This document shows, in pieces, positions 17,595 through 25,443 of a DNA stretch of 32,019 nucleotides. The DNA is taken from contig CAJQKG010000133.1 in assembly GCA_905478845.1 (NCBI GenBank), positions 1 through 32,019 of the forward strand. The letters run 5' to 3'. A model generated the notes under the pieces. It was not told where the DNA came from. It did no database searches and saw only the letters and a program-made list of their open reading frames with translations. A program made the position numbers and the translations under genes. Every line of letters begins with the position of its first letter. Within the stretch, counting starts at the first letter, position 1. This stretch comes from an uncultured Luminiphilus sp. (GTDB lineage Bacteria > Pseudomonadota > Gammaproteobacteria > Pseudomonadales > Halieaceae).

Positions 17595-18949
17595 GAGAAA
17601 CCTTCCTCTGCTCGGGTTAACCAGTGCACGGTTTTTTCCAGCATCGCGCCGCGAGAACCTTTCACCCAAATAAGGTGTTCATCGGGCAACTCAGGAAACG
17701 TTGTCCACAACGCCTGCTGATCGGAAAAATAGTGTGCTCGTTGTCCGAATCCCTCAGCGGCAGCCTCCGCCTCTCGTCCTACTGCCACCAAAAGATCGAT
17801 TCCTGCTGCTTTGGCGTAGCACCCGACATCACGGTGTAAAGCGTCGCTGGTCGCGCCCAACTCCAACATCGGTCCGAGTATGAGCACGCTATAAGCTGAC
17901 TCGCGCGCTAAGGTATCGATCGCGGCCATGACGGCTGCAGGGTTCGCGTTGTAGCTATCGTCCACCACCCGTCCGCCGGTTCGCCCGACTAATACCGCTC
18001 CGCGGCCCACCTCGGGGACGACTTGACCGAGCCCATCGACAGCGCTATCCGGAGGCACTCCCAGCTCAATGGCAACCGCTAAGGCGGCGAGTGCATTAAT
18101 GACCTGTATGGCTCCGGGCAATCGCAGGCTGACTGGCAAAACCATTGAGGAAGCGATTAAATCAAATCGCGTTCCATTCAAGCCTTGGTATTGAATATTG
18201 ATGGCGCGGTAATCTGCCTTTTCTGAGAGTCCAAACGTGATGGTTCTGGCGTCGCCCGCCTGCTGAATCCATTGCGCAAGCCATGGCTGATCGGCATTGA
18301 TAATCGCCAGCCCCTCGCCTCCCAATCCCTCGAGAATCTCCCCTTTTGTAGAGGCGATCTGATCGACACTCTGATAATTCACGAGATGCGCTGCCGAGGC
18401 ATTTAAGCAAACCGCGACGCTTGGCTTCGCCAATTGGCACAGGTAAGCAATATCACCGGGCTGCCCTGCACCCATCTCGATCACACCAAACTGATGAGAT
18501 TCATTCAACCCCGCCAATGTAATGGGCACGCCGAGCTCGTTATTGTGATTACCCTGCGTCGCATGAACGGCCCCCGCTCCGGCCAACGCAGCAGCAATGA
18601 GGTTTTTAGTTGTGGTTTTCCCGGCGCTGCCGGTGACCGCCACCACCGACCCAAGAAAGGCCTGGCGTTTCAGAAGCGCAAACTGACCCGACGCCTTCAC
18701 CACGTCAGAAACCACCAGCTGGGGTGTTATCCCCTTGACCTCTCGCTCTGTGAGCACTGCCACCGCACCTGCGGCGGTTGCCTGAGACGCAAAATCATGG
18801 CCATCAACTTGAATGCCCTCAATCGCCGCAAATAAGTCCCCGGGCTGAGTCAGTCGACTGTCTATGGCCAGTCCTTGAAGCGGAACAGACTCGCCAATCA
18901 GGTCACCGTTGGCTCGCTTCGCTAGCGCCTGTAATGCCACCGCAACCAT
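17588..18949 (-). CDS. murF: UDP-MurNAc-tripeptide-D-alanyl-D-alanine ligase MurF
   Basis: MurF adds D-Ala-D-Ala to complete the pentapeptide precursor. I move the start from 18988 (track) to ATG 18949, which forms TGATG with the murE stop and gives 453 aa (E. coli 452) with the usual N-terminus [17 protein letters not shown]. The longer form would add 13 residues and overlap murE by 40 bp. The ATP loop is [10 protein letters not shown] (residues 106-115); [30 protein letters not shown] and ILGPMLELG are family motifs. The last codons overlap mraY. Confidence 0.96.
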   Translation of the reverse strand: MVAVALQALAKRANGDLIGESVPLQGLAIDSRLTQPGDLFAAIEGIQVDGHDFASQATAAGAVAVLTEREVKGITPQLVVSDVVKASGQFALLKRQAFLGSVVAVTGSAGKTTTKNLIAAALAGAGAVHATQGNHNNELGVPITLAGLNESHQFGVIEMGAGQPGDIAYLCQLAKPSVAVCLNASAAHLVNYQSVDQIASTKGEILEGLGGEGLAIINADQPWLAQWIQQAGDARTITFGLSEKADYRAINIQYQGLNGTRFDLIASSMVLPVSLRLPGAIQVINALAALAVAIELGVPPDSAVDGLGQVVPEVGRGAVLVGRTGGRVVDDSYNANPAAVMAAIDTLARESAYSVLILGPMLELGATSDALHRDVGCYAKAAGIDLLVAVGREAEAAAEGFGQRAHYFSDQQALWTTFPELPDEHLIWVKGSRGAMLEKTVHWLTRAEEGFSC

Positions 18950-20391
18950 CAGGCCGCCCGCCTTTGTGCCAAGTAATGATTGGCGCACTGGCTATCGGAG
19001 AAGGGTATTCGAGCGCCCGCAATCTCCTGATACGTCTCATGCCCCTTACCTGCGATTAACACGGTATCGCCCGCAGCGGCCTCCGCAATCACCAGCGAAA
19101 TGGCTGCTGCTCGATCCACTTCAACCAGCGGTGTCACCCCCTCACAACCCGCCAAGATGTCTTGAATAATGGCCTCGGGTGGCTCGCTTCTGGGGTTGTC
19201 GCTCGTCACCACGATCCGATCTGCTAAACGAGACGCTACCGCCCCCATCTCTGATCGCTTGCCGCGATCTCGATCTCCACCGCAGCCAAACAAAACCCAA
19301 ATGCGACCCTGCTGCCGGGCTTCGGACACCGCCATAATTGCGCGATGAAGTGCATCTGGGGTGTGGGCGTAATCAATCACAACGGTGATATCAGATGCCA
19401 TCTCCACTGGCTCAAGACGACCGGGAACGGGTTTTAATTGTGCGGTGACGGCAACAATCTCGGAGAAAGGGATCCCTATCGAGGCGGCCGCCACGATGGC
19501 AACCGTTAGATTGAAGGCGTTAAATCGGCCCGCCAGCAATGAATCGATCTGCGCGACACCCCAAGGGGTTCGCAGCGTGAATACCAGCGGCGCGACACTG
19601 ACAATTCCAATCAGCACATCTGCTGATTCATCACTAAAAGAAATACCGACACTGTCACGGCCCCAAATATCACTCTGGGACGACAAGAGGCTGTCATCGG
19701 CGTTATAAATTTGCACCGATGACGCAAAGTCGCGGAACAGCTTGAACTTCGACTCGCCGTACGCTTCCATCGAATGATGGTAATCAAGGTGATCACGGGA
19801 GAGATTGGTGAACACCGCCACATCAATTGACAGTCCATCGAGTCGCTGTTGATCCAGCGCATGACTAGACGCTTCCATGGCGACATAGTTCACGCCCGCA
19901 TCCCGCCAAGCACTCAGCTGTCGATGCAAGGTAATACAATCGGGGGTTGTGTTGCGCACCTCTGTCGGTGGACCGATCAGGCGCGAGCCCAGCGTGCCGA
20001 TGGAACCTGCTTTTAATCCAACTGCTTGTAATAACTGACGGGTCAACTCCACGATTGACGTCTTACCGTTAGTGCCGGTAACCGCCATTATTTTTAACTG
20101 GCGAGAGGGAGAGTGATAGAAACGATCGGCGAGCTCACCGATCCGCTCTTTGAGTTGACTGATCGCGATCACACGATCGTCATCGGGCAACTCCCTACCA
20201 TCAGCCTCCGCTAATACCGCCGCGGCTCCCTGCTCCAAAGCAGCATGAATAAAGTCTCGACCGTCGCGTTCTGCTCCCGGTACCGCAATAAAAATGGTAT
20301 TGGACTCAACTGATCGGCTATCTAGCGTCATATTGTTCAGTGACACTTCAGGCAGCGCTTGATCCGCCAGCAATTCTCGCAGCCCCATCAT
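18949..20391 (-). CDS. murE: UDP-MurNAc-dipeptide-meso-DAP ligase MurE
   Basis: MurE adds the third residue of the stem peptide. The 480-aa ligase has the ATP loop TGTNGKT (105-111), MEASSHALDQQRLDG, FTNLSRDHLDYH and DYAHTPDAL. The specificity motif is DNPR (from residue 398, within TSDNPRSEPP), which in characterised enzymes selects meso-diaminopimelate, so the wall is of the usual Gram-negative type. The start overlaps the ftsI stop by 4 bp and two ATGs are adjacent; the stop forms TGATG with murF. Confidence 0.97.
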   Translation of the reverse strand: MMGLRELLADQALPEVSLNNMTLDSRSVESNTIFIAVPGAERDGRDFIHAALEQGAAAVLAEADGRELPDDDRVIAISQLKERIGELADRFYHSPSRQLKIMAVTGTNGKTSIVELTRQLLQAVGLKAGSIGTLGSRLIGPPTEVRNTTPDCITLHRQLSAWRDAGVNYVAMEASSHALDQQRLDGLSIDVAVFTNLSRDHLDYHHSMEAYGESKFKLFRDFASSVQIYNADDSLLSSQSDIWGRDSVGISFSDESADVLIGIVSVAPLVFTLRTPWGVAQIDSLLAGRFNAFNLTVAIVAAASIGIPFSEIVAVTAQLKPVPGRLEPVEMASDITVVIDYAHTPDALHRAIMAVSEARQQGRIWVLFGCGGDRDRGKRSEMGAVASRLADRIVVTSDNPRSEPPEAIIQDILAGCEGVTPLVEVDRAAAISLVIAEAAAGDTVLIAGKGHETYQEIAGARIPFSDSQCANHYLAQRRAA

Positions 20392-22112
20392 TGCTGCACT
20401 CCACGAGACGTTGCTACCAATGCGCCTGCTGAGGAGCGGTTGGGCTGGGCATTGTGTATGCGGAGCACTTCTTCGGTGATCCGAGAATAAACAGGCGCCG
20501 CGGCCAGTCCGCCACCGTAGTGATCGCCCCGAGGTTGATCGATTAAGATTGTGGTGACGTAGCGCGGATTTTTCATCGGCGCGACACCCACAAAGAGGGC
20601 AACGTATTGGTCATCCAAATAACCCGTCTTACCGACTTTATGGACTGTTCCCGTTTTACCGCCGACCGAAAAACCGGGCACTTGGGCCAAGGTGGCGGTG
20701 CCACCTGAATCCGTAACCCGACCGAGCACCCGCAATACCTCTTGCGCCACTTCGGCAGCAACCACTTGCTTTCCAACCGGCAGCGTCTCGCGCTCTTGCT
20801 TCAGTAAAGTCAGGGGCTGCTTCACGCCGTCATTAGCCAAAATAGAATAGGCTTGTGCCAATTGAATGGGTGTCGCATTCAGACCGTAACCAAAGGCAAG
20901 CGTGACTTTTTCTATTTCACTCCAATGCACCATGCTCGGCAAAAAACCCGCGCGCTCGCCCGGAAATCCGGTACCCGTCTGCTCTCCAAATCCGAACCTG
21001 AGCAGTACGTCCAGAATGGCTTCGTGTCCGACCGCTTGAGCGAGCTTGGTAACCCCTACCTGACTCGATTTTTCGATGATTTTCGAAACGCTGATCTCAC
21101 CATAATTACGCGGGTCATGGAGCACTTTGGCGCCAACGCGAATGCGGCCCGGGGCCGTATCGACGAGGCTTTCAATGGTAAATTTCCCACTCTCCAGCGC
21201 CGCAATGAGCGTCAGTGTTTTGATCGTTGAGCCAGGCTCATAAACATCCGTCAAAGCGCGATTACGGGCCGCACCGTAGTCAAATGCTTCGCGGTTATTC
21301 GGATTAAAAACAGGGTAATTACTGACGGCAAGAATCTCTCCCGTCCAAGCATCGACCGTGATGGCGGAGCCCGCAATAGCACCCGTCTCTTTCATTGCCC
21401 GCTGTAATTCGCGATGCTGAACGTACTGCAGGCGCAAGTCCAAGCTCAAAGAAAGTGCCTTGCCGGGGCGCGGCTTGGTAATCAAGCCGAAATCACGAAC
21501 CGCCTCGCCATGAAGATCTTTGATGAAGCGCTTCTTACCGGGTACACCTTGCAACCACTGCTCAAATGCCAACTCAATACCGGCAATGCCCTCGCCATCG
21601 ACATTGGTCAATCCCAAAACCTGCGCGGTGACCTCTCCCGCAGGATAGTAGCGCCGATACGCTCGCTCACCCCGAACGCCAGGGAATCCCCCTTGCAGTA
21701 TTTGGCGCGCAAAATCCGGGGTTTGATGCCGCGCCAAATACATGAAATGTTTGCTGCCATACAGATCGAGCTTGTCTTTCAGCATCACCCCGTCAACGCC
21801 AAGCAACGAAGACAACTCTGCAAGCCGAGGGCTGTCTTTCAGCTGCTGTGGATTCGCCCATAGGGATACCACCGGTGAACTGATCGCGAGAGGCGTACCA
21901 TGGCGATCTTCAATTAACCCTCGATAGACAGGAATCTCGGCCGTGCGAACAGTCCGCATGGCACCCTGCTCACGTAGAAAAGTGGCCCCCTGTCCTCCGT
22001 CAGTCATCTGAAGCATGACCAGCCGACCGATCAAGACCACGGCGAAAGCGATCAGCAAGGCGCCTGTAGTGAGGTAGCGCCAACGCGCTGCTGCCACCGG
22101 AGCCGCCTTCAT
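20388..22112 (-). CDS. ftsI: Septal peptidoglycan transpeptidase FtsI (PBP3)
   Basis: FtsI cross-links peptidoglycan at the septum. The 574-aa class B PBP has one membrane helix (about residues 13-34), a PBP dimer domain with the RGLIEDRHGTPLA motif, and a transpeptidase domain. The nucleophile is Ser295 in the STIK tetrad (EPGSTIKT), and the KTGT box is at 486-489. The second motif, usually SxN, reads SSQ (349-351), which is an unusual or lineage-specific substitution. There is a short C-terminal tail. The start ATG overlaps the ftsL stop by 4 bp, and the 3' end overlaps murE. Confidence 0.96.
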   Translation of the reverse strand: MKAAPVAAARWRYLTTGALLIAFAVVLIGRLVMLQMTDGGQGATFLREQGAMRTVRTAEIPVYRGLIEDRHGTPLAISSPVVSLWANPQQLKDSPRLAELSSLLGVDGVMLKDKLDLYGSKHFMYLARHQTPDFARQILQGGFPGVRGERAYRRYYPAGEVTAQVLGLTNVDGEGIAGIELAFEQWLQGVPGKKRFIKDLHGEAVRDFGLITKPRPGKALSLSLDLRLQYVQHRELQRAMKETGAIAGSAITVDAWTGEILAVSNYPVFNPNNREAFDYGAARNRALTDVYEPGSTIKTLTLIAALESGKFTIESLVDTAPGRIRVGAKVLHDPRNYGEISVSKIIEKSSQVGVTKLAQAVGHEAILDVLLRFGFGEQTGTGFPGERAGFLPSMVHWSEIEKVTLAFGYGLNATPIQLAQAYSILANDGVKQPLTLLKQERETLPVGKQVVAAEVAQEVLRVLGRVTDSGGTATLAQVPGFSVGGKTGTVHKVGKTGYLDDQYVALFVGVAPMKNPRYVTTILIDQPRGDHYGGGLAAAPVYSRITEEVLRIHNAQPNRSSAGALVATSRGVQQ

Positions 22113-22393
22113 GGCTCCATGACCGAGTAAGACAAACTGACATCAGGGGCCGTCATGGAAAGCGTTTCGGAAGCGATTCGTCCCACACGGTGGGGAGCAG
22201 CCCAAGTATTCATTTCAAGCAAAAGACGGGTGTACTGCTCTTGGAGTTGCCAGCGCTGTAGCTCCAGTGACTGCAATTGCGCGTAGCCATCTCTTACATG
22301 ATGCGTGCTAGCCACCAGCCCAAGACTTGAAACCAGTAAAAGCCCCACGAGCATGATCAAGAATATTGGGGTAGACACCGGGAGGCGATTCAT
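22109..22393 (-). CDS. ftsL: Cell division protein FtsL
   Basis: FtsL forms a coiled-coil complex with FtsB and FtsQ and helps activate FtsWI. This 94-aa protein (E. coli 121 aa) has a short cytoplasmic tail, one membrane helix (about residues 9-29), and a heptad-like helix (about 31-62) rich in Leu and Gln, ending at the conserved APHRVGRIASETLSM segment. It overlaps rsmH by one base (TGATG) and ftsI by four. Identity rests on position as well as sequence, because FtsL is poorly conserved. Confidence 0.92.
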   Translation of the reverse strand: MNRLPVSTPIFLIMLVGLLLVSSLGLVASTHHVRDGYAQLQSLELQRWQLQEQYTRLLLEMNTWAAPHRVGRIASETLSMTAPDVSLSYSVMEP

Positions 22394-23310
22394 CAGATCC
22401 GCTCCGCAATGCGCATCACAGCCGACCGCGCTCGAGAATTCTGGGAGACCTCTGCTGCCGTCGGCATAACGGCCTTGCCAATCTGCCGCATAAGACCGGG
22501 GTAGTCAGCGTGACGAATCGGCACTCCTGGCGGTAACTGCGGCCCCTTTACGGCGGCCCGGATGAATCGCTTAACGATACGATCCTCTAAAGAGTGGAAG
22601 CTGATCACGACCATTCGCCCCCCTGGCGACAACGCCAGCAAAATGGCCTGCAGCGCATCACGGAGCGCATCTAGCTCGCCATTCACATGCAACCTGATGG
22701 CTTGAAAGCTTCGCGTTGCCGGGTGTTTGTGCTTTTCCCATTTTGGATTAGCAGCTGATACCACCTCAGCCAACTGCCCTGTTCTTAGGAGCGGCTGCTC
22801 ACTGCGAGCGGTCACAATGGCATTCGCAATCCGTCGGGCAAAACGCTCTTCACCCAGCTCACGGAGCACCGTCGCGATTTCGGACGCCGGCGCTGTCGCC
22901 AACCAATCGGCCGCAGAGCGCCCCTCGTTTGGATTCATTCGCATATCCAAGGGGCCATCGTGAGAAAAGCTGAATCCCCTCTCAGGGTCGTCTAATTGCG
23001 GTGAAGATACGCCTAGATCCAGCAGAACACCCTGCAGGCTACCTGGCTCAACATGCTGGCCCAACTCTCTGAAATTCGCTGCTTTGAAGGAGAATCGCTG
23101 ATCGTGCTCCGCTATTTGGGACGCTCGCTCTGCCGCTGTTGGATCATGATCCAATGCCATCAAAGCGCCTTGCGGTGATAAGGCCTTGAGGATACGCGTG
23201 CTGTGCCCGCCCCGGCCAAAGGTTCCGTCTACATACACTCCGTGCGGCGATACCATCAGTGCCCCAATGACCTCCTCGAGTAAAACCGGCAGGTGCTCCC
23301 GGTCCATCAA
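22393..23310 (-). CDS. rsmH: 16S rRNA (cytosine-1402 N4)-methyltransferase RsmH
   Basis: RsmH (formerly MraW) methylates N4 of C1402 in 16S rRNA, the same nucleotide whose ribose is methylated by RsmI, encoded 1.2 kb away in this window. The 305-aa protein starts HLPVLLEEVIGAL, has the SAM loop VDGTFGRGGHS, LDLGVSSPQLDDPERGFSF, GPLDMRMN, and a helical insertion. The C-terminal part includes VISFHSLEDRIVKRFI. ATG 23310 overlaps the mraZ stop (ATGA). Confidence 0.97.
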   Translation of the reverse strand: MMDREHLPVLLEEVIGALMVSPHGVYVDGTFGRGGHSTRILKALSPQGALMALDHDPTAAERASQIAEHDQRFSFKAANFRELGQHVEPGSLQGVLLDLGVSSPQLDDPERGFSFSHDGPLDMRMNPNEGRSAADWLATAPASEIATVLRELGEERFARRIANAIVTARSEQPLLRTGQLAEVVSAANPKWEKHKHPATRSFQAIRLHVNGELDALRDALQAILLALSPGGRMVVISFHSLEDRIVKRFIRAAVKGPQLPPGVPIRHADYPGLMRQIGKAVMPTAAEVSQNSRARSAVMRIAERI

Positions 23311-23759
23311 AGATTAAGCTGCATCAGCTCTACTGGAAGCTCCCCTTGGGGGCCCAGTGACAGCGCAGCCTCGCATTCCCTCTGCCATAATTCTTCTGAC
23401 CACAGCTCCAGCTTATTGCCTTGCCCCACCATCACTGCGCGCTTTTCAAGCTGCGCATACTCTCTCAGGGACGGGGGCACTAACACGCGACCATTGCTAT
23501 CGAGTTGCAAGTCACTGGCATAACCGAGCATCAATCGCTGAAATCGTTTTACCGCAGGGTTGAGTGCGGGCAGCGCCTGCACATCCCGCTCAATGCGTTC
23601 CCATTCAGGTAGCGCATACATCACCAGACAGGGCGTTTGGGTATCGACGGTGATCACAATCTGGCCATCACTTAATGCCGCAAGGGATTCACGTTGCCGC
23701 GCTGGCACCGCCATTCGGCCCTTGGCATCCAGATTGATGGATTGAACCCCTCGAAACAT
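23307..23759 (-). CDS. mraZ: Transcriptional regulator MraZ
   Basis: MraZ is a dodecameric-ring DNA-binding protein with two SpoVT/AbrB-like half domains; in E. coli it represses its own dcw operon. The two conserved halves are visible: INLDAKGRMAVPARQRE near the N-terminus and LDSNGRVLVPPSLREYA in the middle. I choose ATG 23759 (150 aa) because the family starts MFRG; the track start, GTG 23768, adds three residues and sits too near the GGGGG ribosome-binding sequence. The promoter and a three-box operator lie directly upstream, so autoregulation is likely. It is the first gene of the dcw chain. Confidence 0.95.
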   Translation of the reverse strand: MFRGVQSINLDAKGRMAVPARQRESLAALSDGQIVITVDTQTPCLVMYALPEWERIERDVQALPALNPAVKRFQRLMLGYASDLQLDSNGRVLVPPSLREYAQLEKRAVMVGQGNKLELWSEELWQRECEAALSLGPQGELPVELMQLNL

Positions 23760-23786
23760 GATGCCCACTGCCCCCTTGGCTTACCA

Positions 23787-23811
23787 CAAAGTGGGTAAAA
23801 CACCCACTTTG
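23787..23811 (-). repeat. Perfect 10-bp inverted repeat in the mraZ leader
   Basis: CAAAGTGGGT (23787-23796) and ACCCACTTTG (23802-23811) are perfect reverse complements separated by five bases. One arm includes the third MraZ box, so the other arm puts an identical GTGGG box on the opposite strand. In mRNA it would form a strong stem-loop just after the transcription start. No T-run follows on the minus strand, so it is not a typical terminator. Confidence 0.7.
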
Positions 23812-23827
23812 CACCACATTTCACCAC
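23803..23827 (-). promoter_or_regulatory. MraZ operator: three direct repeats spaced 10 bp
   Basis: On the minus strand GTGGT (23823-23827), GTGGT (23813-23817) and GTGGG (23803-23807) recur with exactly 5 bp between them. Known MraZ targets are TGGGN-type direct repeats with 5-bp spacers, so this fits a binding array. The first box touches the -10 element of Pmra, so MraZ bound here could block initiation. Confidence 0.65.
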
Positions 23828-23855
23828 TATACGCCCGAAAAAAGCGTTGGGTCAA
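23826..23855 (-). promoter_or_regulatory. mra promoter (Pmra), sigma70-type
   Basis: The minus strand reads TTGACC (23850-23855), 18 bp, TATAGT (23826-23831), a good sigma70 match. Transcription would start near 23819, giving a leader of about 60 nt before mraZ. It is the best promoter candidate for the mraZ-ftsA gene chain. Confidence 0.65.
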
Positions 23856-24087
23856 CGGCTTGAGAACAAAAAGTCCCGGGTTTTCAGTGTCTTAGAGGTC
23901 ATCTGGCAGACGGGTGGCGCTGGAATAAACTGTTAGAAATGATCGATAAAACAGACCGCTAACCCGGCATGCGAGGTTTAAGCTGAGGTAATATTCTTTA
24001 TTTGACTTATAATTTTATTTGATAGAGCCAAATGGTATTGATGGGGCTGGTCAGCAGGTCGCGGTGGTGCACCTTAAGGAAGGGGAA
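23856..24087. other. Noncoding spacer between Pmra and the rnpB terminator
   Basis: No supportable gene is seen here, and no ORF of 60 codons is contained within it. A short AT-rich tract (about 23990-24025) contains TTTATTTGA twice (23997-24005 and 24014-24022), 17 bp apart. AT-rich sequence in this place could support a second promoter for the dcw cluster, but I find no convincing -35/-10 pair on either strand. Confidence 0.5.
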
Positions 24088-24105
24088 GCCCCCCAGTTGG
24101 GGGGC
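24088..24105 (-). terminator. Intrinsic terminator of rnpB
   Basis: A 7-bp perfect GC stem (GCCCCCC/GGGGGGC) with a 4-base loop lies a few bases after the 3' end of the RNase P RNA on the minus strand. It is followed by TTCCCCTTCCTT, a pyrimidine tract that is weak in T. It would end rnpB transcription before the mra promoter. Confidence 0.7.
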
Positions 24106-24110
24106 ATAAT

Positions 24111-24441
24111 GAGTCGGTCGATAAGCCGGGTTCTGTCTTGGACGATCATTCATCTGCGACGAACGTCACCGTTCGCCTGAAGCGACCTACCCGAATCCAC
24201 CGAGGGTCACGGTATCGGATTCCTATTTGGTCTTGCTCCGGACGGGGTTTACCATCGCCACGCTTGTTACCAACCGCGCGGTGCGCTCTTACCGCACCTT
24301 TTCACCCTTACCTGCAAGCAGGCGGTTTCCTTTCTGTTGCACTTTCCGTAGGCTCGCGCCCCCCAGGCGTTACCTGGCGTCCTGACCCGTTGGAGCCCGG
24401 ACTTTCCTCTGTCATTACGACAGCGATCGTCTGACCCACTC
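24111..24441 (-). ncRNA. rnpB: RNase P RNA (class A)
   Basis: This is the catalytic RNA that trims tRNA 5' ends with the protein RnpA. The minus strand carries all the hallmark conserved segments: GAGGAAAGTCCGGGCTCC near the 5' end, CCAGGTAACGCCTGG, TAAGGGTGAAAAGGTGCGG, AAGAGCGCACCGCG, GGAGCAAGACCAAATAGG, and ACAGAACCCGGCTTATCG at the 3' end. The ends (GAGTGGGTC and GACCGACTC) pair as P1 with one mismatch, which sets the limits at about 331 nt. It is shorter than E. coli M1 (377 nt): P3 and P12 look reduced to small hairpins. It lies between rsmI and mraZ, as in pseudomonads. Exact ends are inferred. Confidence 0.95.
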
Positions 24442-24449
24442 GGGGCCAG

Positions 24450-24478
24450 AGGTTACCGATTAGCGGAGGGGCTCGCAA
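24450..24478 (-). promoter_or_regulatory. Candidate rnpB promoter
   Basis: Minus strand TTGCGA (24473-24478), 17 bp, TAACCT (24450-24455), with eight bases to the predicted RNA 5' end. A GC-rich discriminator (TGGCCCC) follows the -10, as often seen at growth-rate-controlled stable RNA promoters. The site is in the short gap after the rsmI stop. Confidence 0.5.
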
Positions 24479-24495
24479 CCCAAGACTGCGGCATC

Positions 24496-25323
24496 TCATT
24501 TTTTATCCAATAAGTTTTGGTAAAGCGCTCGCACCGGCAACCCCGTTACATCAGCTACCACGGCAGCGGCGCGCCGCGGTGGAAGCTCCTTCACCAAACG
24601 ATCTAGCAATGCCTCGACTTCAGCACTCAACTGGACTGCCTCACTGTCGCAACCGCGAATCACTAGCACCATTTCGCCACGCTGCTGATTTGCATCATTG
24701 CGCACAAACGTTTGCAACTGTGCCAATGAGCCGCGGTAAATTGTCTCATGGGCTTTCGTCAGTTCCCGACACAGTGCCGCCTCACGATCGCCCAGCTCGA
24801 CAATGAGCGCGTCAAGCGTACTCAGCACTCGGCGCGGCGCTTCAAACAATATCAATGTCGCTTCTAGGCGTTTTAGTGATTTTATTCTCGTCCCACGCTG
24901 CCCTGCCTTTACCGGCAGAAAACCCTCAAAATAAAAGCGATCAGTCGGCAACCCAGAAGCACTGAGCGCGGCCGTCATGGCACTCGCGCCCGGTATGGGG
25001 ACCACTTGGAATCCTTCCCCCTGGCAGACCTCCACCAGCTTGTACCCCGGATCAGAGATAAGGGGAGTCCCCGCATCAGATATCAACGCCACCGAGTTGC
25101 CTTCCTGAAGATGACGCAGCAGCCTGTCGGTTTGCGCCGCAGGGCTATGATCGTGGTAACTCACCATTGGGGTATCAATCCCAAAATGTCGCATCAGCTT
25201 GGCTGAGTGGCGAGTATCCTCCGCTGCGATAACGTGAACGGCGTTTAAGACCTCCAATGCACGCAGTGTGATATCACCCAAATGACCAATGGGTGTGGCA
25301 ACGATATAAAGGCAAGCTGGCAC
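24496..25323 (-). CDS. rsmI: 16S rRNA (cytidine-1402 2'-O)-methyltransferase RsmI
   Basis: RsmI methylates the ribose of C1402 in 16S rRNA. The 275-aa protein begins with the family motif LYIVATPIGHLGDIT, then AAEDTRHSAKLM, the SAM-site LISDAGTPLISDPG and PIPGASAMTAALSASGLPTDRF, a tetrapyrrole-methylase fold. The track start (ATG 25401) adds 26 residues of no resemblance and runs into the divergent lpoA region. I choose GTG 25323, which has AAGGAG nine bases upstream and puts the motif at residue 5. It is divergent from lpoA, and its 3' end abuts rnpB. Confidence 0.95.
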   Translation of the reverse strand: MPACLYIVATPIGHLGDITLRALEVLNAVHVIAAEDTRHSAKLMRHFGIDTPMVSYHDHSPAAQTDRLLRHLQEGNSVALISDAGTPLISDPGYKLVEVCQGEGFQVVPIPGASAMTAALSASGLPTDRFYFEGFLPVKAGQRGTRIKSLKRLEATLILFEAPRRVLSTLDALIVELGDREAALCRELTKAHETIYRGSLAQLQTFVRNDANQQRGEMVLVIRGCDSEAVQLSAEVEALLDRLVKELPPRRAAAVVADVTGLPVRALYQNLLDKK

Positions 25324-25332
25324 TGGGTAAGG

Positions 25333-25338
25333 CTCCTT
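25333..25338 (-). promoter_or_regulatory. Ribosome binding site deciding the rsmI start
   Basis: AAGGAG on the minus strand, nine bases before GTG 25323. No comparable site precedes the upstream ATG at 25401. Confidence 0.65.
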
Positions 25339-25443
25339 GTCGGGCCACCGGTGCCCGCTTAAGGCTATACTGCCCCGATGAGCGCTATAGGTCACCCTCA
25401 ACCCCTCAGTTTCACTTGTCGAAACGCCAACCAGCCACCCCTC

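Noticed and set aside
23787-23811. Inverted repeat considered as an intrinsic terminator
   Set aside because: No T-run follows on either strand at the right distance, and it lies just after a good promoter; an operator or leader hairpin fits better.
24138-24434. 98-codon ORF on the + strand
   Set aside because: It lies inside the RNase P RNA on the opposite strand; conservation there is explained by the RNA.
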